DNA of 52,955 nt from Chrysomallon squamiferum (lineage: Eukaryota; Mollusca; Gastropoda; Neomphalida; Peltospiridae). Location of the stretch: NCBI GenBank assembly GCA_012295275.1, contig CM022678.1, positions 18,725,978 through 18,778,932 on the forward strand, given 5' to 3'. Made by a program: the position numbers and the translations under genes. Under the pieces are notes generated by a model. It was given only the letters and a program-made list of their open reading frames with translations, made no database searches and was not told the origin of the DNA. Shown piece after piece: positions 13,900 to 38,922 of the stretch (position 1 is its first letter; the number at the start of each line of letters is the position of its first letter).

Positions 13900-14469
13900 A
13901 TATTTAAAAATGAAAACATTCCTTTTAATTCTGGTTCTTTCATCATAAACAATGTTATTTTTCATCAATTCTGTTACCCTTAAGATGTTACCCTTATGGG
14001 TTTTAGCAAATCTAATTTCAACTTAATTTATATTTTCAAGTAACCAATACCCTAATACTTTTCCATTATCAAACACTACAGATATATAATGAGAGAAAAA
14101 AAGGAGTGGGGAGGGAATTTCGAATAAAGCATTTTCATAATGAGATAATGGATGTGGACATTTTCGATTTAAAATATTCTTTTGTAACTTAATTGGACTG
14201 AATTATTAATAATCATTAAAATTATCATTATATCTTGATATATCTTGATATATATGACAAACTACCACAAAACAAAGAATATTATAAGTCCCAAACAATT
14301 TACTTTTGATGATACGATATTATAGCCATATCGGAAACAGAGACAACCGCTATAACAAGGTCTATTACACCAAAATTATTTCGAACGTACTGGAGTTCCG
14401 TGTATTTTTGATTACCTGTTGTAACTGAATTTTATAGGTCTTCAAATTTTCTTGTACATCGTCTGCCAT
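5330..14469 (-). CDS. smndc1: SMNDC1/SPF30, Tudor-domain splicing factor (7 exons)
   Basis: Survival motor neuron domain-containing protein 1 is a nuclear splicing factor needed for spliceosome maturation; its Tudor domain binds symmetrically dimethylated arginine on Sm proteins (known for the family). Coding exons, minus strand: 14469-14416, 13682-13617, 9363-9212, 8767-8680, 7651-7569, 6379-6253 and 5476-5330. All introns are GT-AG and every phase matches. The total is 717 nt, giving 238 aa, the length of the human protein as I recall it. It starts MADDVQENLKTY and has the conserved ENEDLLKLKRDLQ segment. The Tudor domain covers about residues 76-121, and the four aromatic-cage positions are Y86, Y93, F110 and W113, all aromatic. 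The basic tail begins DLAIQQRDYKRKK, and the end contains KRSIFATPEAVEGRVGVGTCG-type sequence. The start is the only ATG in frame with exon 2, and the stop is TAG at 5332-5330. An alternative acceptor 9 nt inside exon 5 is possible. Introns carry minisatellites. Confidence 0.96.
5845..6150. repeat. Degenerate minisatellite in smndc1 intron 6
   Basis: About five imperfect copies of a 50-65 bp unit. Recurring words are ggataatta, ctggtccttaaa and tttcatttacaataac. It lies wholly inside the intron between exons 6 and 7. Confidence 0.7.
7078..7480. repeat. Degenerate minisatellite in smndc1 intron 5
   Basis: Roughly nine imperfect copies of a unit of about 45 bp, built around gttaatgtcagcagacttt followed by a variable atatgcaaaa stretch. 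Confidence 0.8.
7655..7830. repeat. Two-copy tandem repeat of about 82 bp, smndc1 intron 4
   Basis: Two nearly identical copies contain aagcaacaagtaatctcac and ccatctgtcaaacttaaaat. They sit immediately upstream (in transcription sense) of the exon 5 acceptor. A more diverged third copy is visible around 7880-7990. Confidence 0.85.
8165..8600. repeat. Minisatellite of about 36 bp unit, smndc1 intron 4
   Basis: Imperfect copies of a unit around tatcgctgttatattgtata. The three central copies (8230-8330) are almost identical and the rest decay outwards. Confidence 0.8.
8680..9363 (-). other. smndc1: Tudor-domain-coding exon pair of smndc1
   Basis: Exons 9363-9212 and 8767-8680 meet in phase 2 inside the Tudor fold, with the split codon encoding Gln 91. 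The first supplies TWKVGDAVQAVYSGDG and the second the strands ending TFDDWGNTDIT. Compared with my recollection of human SPF30, the first cage Trp is Tyr (Y86) and the last cage Tyr is Trp (W113). The loop before the Phe is one residue shorter. Methylarginine binding should therefore be retained (inference). Confidence 0.9.
9380..9640. repeat. Degenerate minisatellite in smndc1 intron 2
   Basis: Repeated words agttcacacat, cacatgtaagt and aaacgatc recur every 40-60 bp, directly upstream (transcription sense) of the exon 3 donor side of the gene. Confidence 0.6.
9641..13616. other. Bulk of smndc1 intron 2, no gene recognised
   Basis: About 4 kb of AT-rich intron. Minus-strand open frames at 9627-10004, 10037-10273 and 10399-10857 encode nothing I recognise and could be remnants of an old mobile element. 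The interval 11405-11770 holds a degenerate tandem repeat built on cttagaaacattttgtt. An ATT microsatellite lies at about 11792-11838 and another at about 12407-12436. Confidence 0.5.
11405..11770. repeat. Degenerate tandem repeat of about 80-110 bp unit in smndc1 intron 2
   Basis: At least four imperfect copies share cttagaaacattttgtt, a poly-T block, and then aaatacttcagtctacaag-like sequence. Weaker copies may extend to about 12130. Confidence 0.65.
13833..13896. repeat. (AT)32 microsatellite in smndc1 intron 1
   Basis: A perfect 64-bp AT run, which produces false Ile-Tyr frames. Confidence 0.97.
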
Positions 14470-14604
14470 CGTGATTCCAGCATAAAATAATGTAAACTTT
14501 TTAACGTAATATTTTCAAAACAGGTGTCGTCTGTTTTTGTTCCGTTTCCACATGTCGTCTTACTTTTCGTTCAAGCAGTGATAAATGGGTACCAGTGAAC
14601 TGAA

Positions 14605-14616
14605 TGCGCATGCGCA
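14605..14616. promoter_or_regulatory. NRF1-like palindrome upstream of smndc1
   Basis: TGCGCATGCGCA is a perfect 12-bp palindrome 136 nt upstream of the smndc1 start codon. It matches the core of the NRF1 site (GCGCATGCGC), which is common in housekeeping promoters of animals. It is one of few CG-containing clusters in this AT-rich neighbourhood. Function is inferred from position and motif only. Confidence 0.5.
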
Positions 14617-15368
<752 letters not shown>

Positions 15369-16949
15369 AGAATAATAATAATAATATATTTAAAATTGTA
15401 TTAAAAAATACTTATGCAATCAAGTTAGAAACAACAAATGTGCTTAACGAGCGGCCTAGACAATCTGTCGTTAATTAATTATTTTTTATATTTTTTTATT
15501 TATTTATTTATTTATTTATTTATGTGTTTATATCGTTACTAGTTTGATTATTTTTCACAAATCTCACACAGATTATCGAGCTTAAAGGTTGAACAAAAGT
15601 AAACATCTCCCTCAGTGTAATGTTAGATAGAGTAATGTGTTTTTATTATTATTACTTTTTAAATATTAGTTCAGTTTATATTTATATTTATATTTCAGTG
15701 TCTTTATAGTAAGAAATATTCGGAATGGAGAAGGGCTGTAACTCTTGTTACAACTCGCTGTTTCGTTCGAACCTGAATTCAGGTTTCTACTAAAAAATAT
15801 AAATATCAGTAGAAGTTATTTAGATCAAACAAATTGTTTCTATTTATTTATCACTCATCTATCAGTTATATTTAAGAAAAGTTATAAGGAACACTAAATA
15901 GAGCTTCAACTAACCAAGGCTAATTAGCTTTCAACGTATGTTCAAAACATTATGACGTCACCGCGTATCCTAGACACCACTGTCGATGATGTGAACAAAC
16001 AAAAGTGGTATTTAGTAAACAAATGGGTTTGTTTGATATATTTCAAAGAAAAGCTGAAATTAATAAGTAGGTTACTTCTGTGTAAGTAATTATACCGACC
16101 AAAACAATCAAACATTAAAAAACAAAAGCGTTTAGTTTACATTCATAAACACAAAAAGATAATTATATTCAAATAAATAAATAAATATTACTGTATTTAT
16201 GTAAATATTTGCATACCTAGCTATGAAAATGCCTACGTTCATATATTTACCGGTTCTTTTTGTGCTTTTTATTTATTTATTTATTTATTTTTTTATTTTT
16301 CAAGGCGGTGTATTAATTCATTTATTTTTCCAGGATACTTTTTGTTAGACAGAATCGAATTGGTAAGTTTTAGCTGTTCTTTGCGAAACATTACGCACAG
16401 TTTTGATATTGTACACTAGATTGATTTATTAATTTATTTATTAATAGCAAAACAATAATAATTATTAATAAAATAACTATTTTATATGTAAAAATAAAAG
16501 AAGTGAAAATTTAAAAATCAGCAGCTTCAGCAGCAACAACCATAACAAAAGAAGAAAAAAAGAAGAAAATGAAAAACAATAAGATGATGACAGTGATGAT
16601 GATATTGATGTCGTTGTCGTTTTCGGTATTGTCACTCTAATTGTTATTGTTATTACTGTTATTTTTTTCATTACTTTATGTTTTTCACAATTGTTGTTGT
16701 TGCTGCTGTATTATTTCTACTATGTGAATGATCTAAATTTTCATGTTGTTTAAATGTGTTAATTAGTTTGAACTCTGTTGATCATTAGTATAAAAATAAA
16801 AATAACCTATTACTACTGCTACCACTACTACCAGTAGTATCACTACTACTACTAATATTACTAGCACCATTACCAGTCTACAGCTACTACTGCGAGAACT
16901 ATTACTGCATGTGCTGCTGCGCCTACTACTGCTACTAATTTGGTAGTTT

Positions 16950-16993
16950 TTGTCTCTTATTACGATTATTATTATTACGATTATTATTATTGC

Positions 16994-17046
<53 letters not shown>
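16950..17046. repeat. ATT-type microsatellite
   Basis: Interrupted ATT triplets in copy C of the duplicated block. Confidence 0.9.
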
Positions 17047-17047
<1 letters not shown>

Positions 17048-17572
17048 GACTGCTTTCTTCTTTTTAGACTGTCAAGGCAGCGCAGATAAAACGAACAATC
17101 TGAAAGTGAGGCTGACTGTTTCTGGTGAGTAAAGTAGTACTGCTTCTCCGGAAAGATATAACCAGTGAAGGAAAGAATGAATAATTGAATGAAGAAACGA
17201 ATTAATTAAAGAATAAACGAGTGGTTTAATTAACGAATACATTAAATAATAGATAAATGAAACAATGAGTCAATGAATGAATACGAAAGTCTAATATATT
17301 TTCAAATTATCGTTATCAGACTGTTCCTCATTTTTCTGTCTTTCATTCTTTCTTCGTTTCTTTATTCTTCTCTTTCATCTTTATTTTAAGTTAATTATAT
17401 CTTGATTTTGTTGTTGGTTTGTTTTTAAATGTAGGATGGCTACCAAGAAAATTCTTGACCAAAATGCATAACAAAAGTGGAAAAAATGTGTATGTGTATT
17501 GAAGAAATAAGAATTACACTTCTGTTGTTTTGTTTCTCTATGGTGTATATGTTTTTCAATACGTATTTTTCA

Positions 17573-17689
<117 letters not shown>

Positions 17690-18017
17690 TTACTTTTATG
17701 TGGTTTTCTTTAACGATTACAAAAAACAATCAAACCAACTTGTCTGTATCTCTCTATATATCTGACGATCGCGATCTATCTTTCTTTCTAATATTTATTT
17801 ATTGTTGATTCATCGCATTAGTACTATTGATACTTAGATTTGTTCAATTATATCATTTTATTTATTTATTTATTTATTTTTATTTTTTTCAGATCATCAA
17901 GTGGACTGGATAGTTATTCCTTAACAAATCACGACATTGCTAATTTTTATTTAATTACGTAACAACCATTATTATCAGCAATAGTTGTAGTACTGTTAAT
18001 AGCAGCAGTAGTCATAG

Positions 18018-18018
18018 C

Positions 18019-18063
<45 letters not shown>
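18018..18063. repeat. (AGT)n microsatellite
   Basis: A run of about 15 AGT triplets. Confidence 0.95.
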
Positions 18064-18064
<1 letters not shown>

Positions 18065-18150
18065 TTTTAGTCCTACATATTCTTTCTATATTTTAAATTA
18101 GAAACGCATATAAATACGAGAAAATTAAATTTTCTAATTTAAATTATATT

Positions 18151-18316
18151 CATTATCTCATTACTGTTCTTGTTGTTGTTATTGTCAATGATGTAATAGT
18201 AGTTATAGTAGCAGTAGCAAACATGCCACATTTTACGTTTCTTGTTATTGCTATTCTTATTGCTGATGTCACCTTTACTGTTGTTCTATTTCTTTTTCGT
18301 TTAATCATTAAAATTA

Positions 18317-18370
<54 letters not shown>

Positions 18371-19057
18371 TAAAATGAACACTAAGATGAAAAGGTCAAA
18401 AGGTCGGTGTAGACATTCACCTGATAACAGTAACTTCACACAAAGCTCTTTACTTAAAAATATAATTAATTAAAACAGCTTACACTTCCAACTCTAAATT
18501 ACAAAATCACCAAAAACTATTCACATACAAAGATTTTATCATTAACACAATTCGCTGACCTGGAGGCACAATTACACACAAAACAATAAAAACAGACAAG
18601 GATACTCTAAAGCAGCATTTTATTCAAGTATAATTAGTTTATATTTAGATATAGACACGTAATATATATATATATATATATATATATTAGAGAAGTTGTG
18701 ATACTATTATCATCCAACTATTATCATCCTTCTGAATCTTTAGATTACACAAATTTCATTTCAAGCACAAAGTTATTCAAAAAAATTAAAATAACTGCAG
18801 ACCGTCAATACATCCTCTATATTTTTCTTTTCTAACCTCTACATATGTATTATTTTGTTCCTCAAAAATAAACCTTATTTTCTGACTATTTACTTATATT
18901 CATAAAATTGAAAATTTCAGTAATGGAAACCATTTCCACTTCTAGCAGTTTCTTAAGAAAGGATCTTAATATAATTGTAATTATTTGTATAATTTCTGTT
19001 GTTCCTGTTGTTGTTGTTGTTTACCTTCAAATAATAATAATAATAATAATAATTATT

Positions 19058-19092
<35 letters not shown>

Positions 19093-19171
19093 TAACATGA
19101 TTATTATTATTCTTGTTTACAATTCATGCAGTTCATTAGAATTTCTACTTAGCATTTGTAAATTATCAAAT
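18151..19171. other. 3' flank of the TPR-TIR gene with simple repeats
   Basis: No gene seen. It contains an ATT run (about 18318-18366), a TA run (about 18665-18687), and an AAT-then-ATC run (about 19030-19093). It probably includes the 3' UTR of the minus-strand gene that ends at 19172. Confidence 0.55.
18619..18624 (-). promoter_or_regulatory. Candidate polyadenylation signal of the TPR-TIR gene
   Basis: AATAAA on the minus strand (TTTATT on plus), about 550 nt past the stop codon at 19172. The hexamer is common in AT-rich DNA, so this is only a candidate. Confidence 0.3.
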
Positions 19172-21755
<2,584 letters not shown>

Positions 21756-21879
21756 TATCCTAAAAGAAAGTCAGAAAATATTTTATTAATATTGTTTTTT
21801 GGCTCCACTGTACTTTTCTCTGGAACGTAATATAATTGTTTTCAAAAAACCAGGAATAAATAAAAATAAAATAAGTAAG

Positions 21880-21959
<80 letters not shown>

Positions 21960-22324
21960 TAATCAATGAGAAAAAGAAAATGTTTTGTTAATATAAGATA
22001 CATACGTAAATAAGTAAATAAATAAATAAAGTATTTCTAGTTTGAAACTAATTTATCTAGCACTTCCAGCAGTTCTTCTTTATCAGCCTGCATCAGGTAA
22101 ACATATCGCCCTTATCAGCCTATGTATAAGAGCATAGAGAGAGAAACGGGTGTATTCGATAACTATAGCGAGTAAAGAGACCCGTAAGGTATGAGAAATA
22201 TTTATTAAACAGTTGTTAGTAGGATTTTTTCTTTTTCTTTTTACACGAGCACAGCTGTTTCTTGTTTGCTTCAGAGAATAATCAACGAAATCACCTGCGT
22301 CTAGATTTTAATTGTATAAAAATA
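21756..22324. other. Spacer between the TPR-TIR gene and the tandem array
   Basis: Probable promoter and 5' UTR side of the minus-strand gene. It contains AAAT and AAT microsatellites (about 21876-21958). No other gene seen. Confidence 0.55.
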
Positions 22325-30640
<8,316 letters not shown>

Positions 30641-30756
30641 CTGTGTGCACGCCAGGACATAGTCCATTTTATTATCAAATTGCTATTACAATAAAATACT
30701 GACTACCTGAATTCAATATATTATATATTCTGTGTATAGATATATACATCTATCTT

Positions 30757-30797
<41 letters not shown>

Positions 30798-30819
30798 ATA
30801 TATATATATATATACTCAC

Positions 30820-30863
<44 letters not shown>

Positions 30864-31004
30864 CTATACATACATATATATATTCATATATATATTTCTA
30901 CACACACACTTACATTCATACATTCATACATACATACATATTTATATGTTTATTTGGAAATCGAGTTCAATCTGATCACAAGACGTTTGTAATCTTGTTC
31001 TTTC

Positions 31005-31089
<85 letters not shown>

Positions 31090-31389
31090 GCATCCAATTT
31101 TTACTGGTGTCAACAAACGTTAGGATACAATTTTGTAAATTTCTCTTTTATATCCCAAGCATAATTTTGAATGTGATTTTTCGTTTGCACATTTTTATAA
31201 TAGTGCATATCAATGCACTGACCATGTACATTTATAGTTTAATGGTAACTTTGTATCCTTATTAGATTTAGCTGTTTCGCGAACGTGATAAAATAAATTG
31301 TAAGTACATATGACTAATTTTCGTACAGTTAGAAAAAGAATAAGATAAACACTTGGTATTTGTGACTACTTGAATAAACTGTTGGAATT

Positions 31390-31557
31390 TTTCTTATTCA
31401 GGCCAAATTAAAGGTCCACCCGTCTCTCTGTATGAAGTATGTTCTTTGTTCAGATTTCGTTTGAGGGGTGGATTTGTGCGCGGTTTTCAGTTGCACGCAG
31501 GTTTACCACGGCTAAAAGTAACAACAAAAACATCAGCAACAACAAAAACAACAAAAC

Positions 31558-31589
<32 letters not shown>

Positions 31590-33455
31590 CAACAACAACA
31601 ACAACAACAAAAATAAAAGCCCTATAAGCAATTTTTTATAAAAAAAAATTACTGTTACAACATTATCGCATGGCAACAGTATAAACACAGTAATGAATTT
31701 ACATCCTTATATATGTATGTGTTTACAAATATGATAAGACAACTCATGAATGGTTTATTTGTTCGTTGTTAATATGGAAATGAAACGTGGATAATAATAT
31801 CGACATTTTTGTAATTTCAGCTTCAAGATGTAATTTCCATAAAAAATATTTGCGTCGTTATCTTCTTCTTTTGTGGACGTTATAAATATTTTAATATATT
31901 TTCTAATCCTCTACTATATATTTCATTTCACGTCAAACATGGCTTACAAGACTTTAAGTGTTTAGGTCAGGGTACATGTAAATGTAGCACTGACTCTCTG
32001 AGAAGATACATTCTAAATAAAAACAAAAATCAGTCTTATCTACATTGAAGTATTCACGTACAATGTACACCTTTGTTTATTTGGCAGTATATGTCAGGCG
32101 ATATTAAAATTATAAATATGTTGTATTCTCAGATAAAATCAAACAGGCCAGTACGGAACTTTATAATTTACTCTTATCTTATCTGTGTTTGCTTATTTAA
32201 CTTGATAAAGTCTTTCTTCTTTTGTATTCACTAAGCCCGACCAGTCTTGTCTGTATGGAGACATTCTATTATCGACATGTCGAGTCGACCTGATAACAGA
32301 ACACACTGCTGTGTTAAGTTCTTCACGTGATCACTCAGTGTTAAGTAGTTCACCATGAAACCTTTATCCGTACCTGGCACAAAAAGTATGCTAACTAGTT
32401 ATTTCGATATCGATCTATGAGTAATCATGTCAAACAGTATTTCTCTTGACGGTAAAGCTTTACGATTAAATTCTGTAAACGTATTTGTTATACACTAGAG
32501 AGAGATATAAATAATTTCTATTAAGGTCGGTAAAACTCAGATATTAGCTAAATGTTTTTCTTATTCATGCCAAACGAAACGTCCACCCGTCTCTCTCTAT
32601 GAAGTGTGTTCTTTGTTCAAATTTCGTTTCAGGGGTGGATTATGGCGGGGTTTTCAGTTCGACGCAGGTTTACCCCGGCTATAAATAATAAGAACAAACA
32701 CAACAACAACAACAATGAAAACAACAACACCAGCAGTAATAATAATAATAACAACAATAACAAAAAAAAAAAATAATAATAATAATTAAAGGCCTATAAG
32801 CAATGTTTTATATAAAAAAAAAAATCCTTTTATAACATTATCATATGGGAACAGTATAAACACATTAATGACTGTATGCCCTTATTATGTATGTGTACAT
32901 TTGCAAATATGATATGACAACTACTGAATGGGTTATTTGGAAGGATACAGGCTGTTTGTTCGTTGTTAATATGGAAATGAAACGTGGATCGTAATATCGA
33001 CGTTTTTGTACTTTCAGCTTCCAGAGGTCATCTCCTTCAAAACTACTTGCGTCTTCATCTTTTTCTTTTGCGGAAACGTTGTAAATAGCATGCACAGGAT
33101 TAAAATATATTTTCTAATCAGCTCCAGTATATTTCATTTCACGTCAAACATGGCTTTCAAGACTTCAACAACTTAGGTCGGGTATGTCTAAATGTAGCGC
33201 TGACTCTCTGAGAAGTTAAATTCGAAATAAAAACAAAAACCAGTCTTATCTACATTGAAGTATTCACGTACAAAGTACACCTTTGTTTATTTGTCAGTAT
33301 ATGTCAGGCAGTATTAAAATTCTCAATATGTTTTATTGTCAAATGAACTGAAACACGATCACTCAGTATTATTCGCACCTGGAACAAAACGTATGGCTAA
33401 CTAGTTGCTTTGATACCGATATATAACATGTCACGCAGTATTTCTGATAATAGTA
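31390..33455 (+). repeat. Tandem duplication of about 1.1 kb (copies E and F)
   Basis: 31390-32460 and 32558-33455 align in the same orientation. Shared sequences include gtccacccgtctctct, ttctttgttca(g/a)atttcgttt, acgcaggtttacc, aatatggaaatgaaacgtgga, cagtcttatctacattgaag and gctaactagtt. The copies are clearly diverged, so the event is old compared with the satellite array. No exon is recognised in either copy. Confidence 0.85.
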
Positions 33456-34246
33456 AACATGTTACACCCGAACACAGGTACAATCTTCAGTATTAACCTT
33501 GGAAAAAATTACTTGTGCCAAATTTTAAAGATATTTCAATTGGTTCTGTTTATTAATTAATGTCTGGCGTTTACTTATTATCAATATGAGATAATTTAAA
33601 TGTATATTTCTGTGTTTACATATGTGAATAGCTTAATGAACTGGATACGTTAAAGGTTTGCCCGTTGCGAACGTATGTAATGTACTCTATTTTAGGTACA
33701 TGTATGTGTATTACTTGAACTTTATCCACCTTTCTTTGTATATATATCGTGACATCGAGGGTCTAACAGCAAAGCTCGTGTATAAGGTATTCTATTTTAT
33801 GTACATTGATGTGTATAACTTGTAAGTTATCGCCCTTTCTTTTTGCGTAGATCGTGTATTATTGAGTCTAACGGAAGAGGGCGTGTGTCGTGTCAAAGGC
33901 TGCTCTTCTTACAGTAAAGAAATTCATTATTACATATTCAGCGTCTTAGTAATTCTGATTTCTGTTGATTATAAATGAATTGTTTATAATTTCATATTTT
34001 GTAATTTTCAATTTGAGCCTTTGATATCTTTACTTATTTTAACTGTTCTTGTTTTATTTTGTTCTGATTTTATTTTAGTTCGGTTTCCGTGTCTATATAC
34101 CCCCAATTAAGCCGATGTTCAGTCCCCAGGAAGTAAACATTTGAAATTATCACATTTTATGTTTTCATTGCACGTACAAAATCTGCATGTTAAGAGACAT
34201 TCTGTGTTCTCTATCATGAAACTGGACTCTGAATGTTTGAAATAAA
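33456..34246. other. Spacer with a two-copy degenerate repeat
   Basis: No gene seen. About 33670-33780 and 33785-33890 are imperfect copies of each other, sharing ttctattttatgtaca-like sequence, a pyrimidine block, and gggtctaac/gagtctaac. Confidence 0.5.
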
Positions 34247-34439
34247 CGTGTAGATAAAGTAACACGCATGAGATGAATCAATAACGTTACAGTCAAATAG
34301 AAGTATTATTTCTAAATGCTAGTATATACAGACAGTTCTTGCCGTTTGATAAATCTGGTTTGACCAAGCTGTAAATCTGAAATGAATAACGAATTTATAA
34401 AAATAAAGAATGAAGTTTTGAAATTAACTATCATTTATA

Positions 34440-37295
<2,856 letters not shown>

Positions 37296-37755
37296 ATAAA
37301 GTGCTGCTACTCCGTTTACCTTTTGCTGACTGTATTGTTAAAACAGTTTAGTAATACATTTGAAGACATTACTGCCTTAAAGTTTTGTTGTATTTTTCTT
37401 CAATTTTTTTCTCTGGTTTTGGTTAAAAACTAGTATCAGGCATGAATACATAGCAGCAGCAAATTCCTTTATGAGCCTTTAGTCCATTATTCCTATTTCA
37501 GCATAGTGGGACTGAAGGTTGATCCCACAACCAACAGCATCTGAGGCCAACAATGTAGTTTATTAAATGATACAAGAGAAGAAACCTGCTGACTACTTAG
37601 TTCTAAACAAATGTTTAATAAGTGTTTCTATATTGAAACATGCTTTAACAGCTTTTGATAAAGCTGTTCTGCTGGGTATATGGTTGGAACAGGAAAGAAA
37701 ACAGCAGCCATCTTGTAAGCTGTTTGTCTGGTCATGCTAAAATAGAAATATAAAT
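37296..37755. other. Unassigned sequence before the assembly gap
   Basis: No gene or repeat recognised. The short minus-strand frame running into the N block is not interpretable. Confidence 0.5.
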
Positions 37756-37955
37756 NNNNNNNNNNNNNNNNNNNNNNNNNNNNNNNNNNNNNNNNNNNNN
37801 NNNNNNNNNNNNNNNNNNNNNNNNNNNNNNNNNNNNNNNNNNNNNNNNNNNNNNNNNNNNNNNNNNNNNNNNNNNNNNNNNNNNNNNNNNNNNNNNNNNN
37901 NNNNNNNNNNNNNNNNNNNNNNNNNNNNNNNNNNNNNNNNNNNNNNNNNNNNNNN
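37756..37955. other. Assembly gap (200 N)
   Basis: Exactly 200 N, a placeholder length, so the true distance is unknown. It lies close to the left edge of receptor-exon copy A. Confidence 0.99.
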
Positions 37956-37997
37956 TGTGACCTCGTCACGAGTGAAGTAAACATTTCCACTGTCATA

Positions 37998-38882
37998 CGA
38001 CCTGTATTCTAAATATAGACAGGTGTCATTGCAAAAATATGAAAAACATGTTTATTTTATTTATATCCTGTCACCTATGACCTACCTTGAAACTGAAACT
38101 GCAAGTAGGAGAGAAGCGACCATAAACGACAGTTCATTGTGGTATTACTGGAAAATTATAAGTATTTTTTTTTTTGTTTCTTCTTCGTCTGAAGTATTTA
38201 ACATGTTAAGATAGTGTGTTACGTATAGCAGAACAGATACTGGAAACTCGAATATCTTTCTCACTCACAAATTTACAAGAATATTGAGATACCCGATTCG
38301 TAATCACGGAAGTTGAATTAAAAATGTCCCCGGTGATAATTCTACTGTTAGTTTTATCGCAGATAGGTAAGTGTGTTTGAGTATTTTTTTAGAAACGTAT
38401 TGAAATCTGAGTGCTGCATTTGTGAGTGAGTTGTGTTTGTGAGTACGAGCGAGCGATATTTTTTGTGTCAAATATGTTAGAAACACTTAAATGTTTAGGC
38501 CACATAGAATCAATTACTTCATTTGTATTGTGTTAAAATAATCAGACACTCCAATAAGAAAACATGGACTTCAAAACCCAGGATTCAGACAATTAAACTG
38601 TAAACTCGGTAGTTAAGTATAATTAAATGCAATATAATTCTACATCCCACACAATTTATAATATCTGTCTATTTATCAATTGTTTATGTAGTTGTCTATC
38701 AATATACACGTAACATGTTTCATTTACACTTTCCGCTGAAATATACGTACATCTGATGATGAAAAAACTATTATTGGCTGATCGGAGACTTTGATATAAA
38801 AATACATTTAGCCGCAGAATTTACTTCCAATGATTTGTCTTCCTAAATTATCTAATTTAAATATATACTACTGCTACTACTA

Positions 38883-38922
<40 letters not shown>

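Noticed and set aside
13747-13968. Open frames of repeated Ile-Tyr
   Set aside because: Translation of an (AT)n run inside smndc1 intron 1.
15755-15785. Possible tRNA-type B box (gttcgaacc) of a SINE
   Set aside because: No A box at the right distance and no matching motif in the two partner copies near 34790 and 35340.
37628-37996. Minus-strand frame across the N gap
   Set aside because: More than half of it is unknown bases, and the real reading frame across the gap cannot be known.
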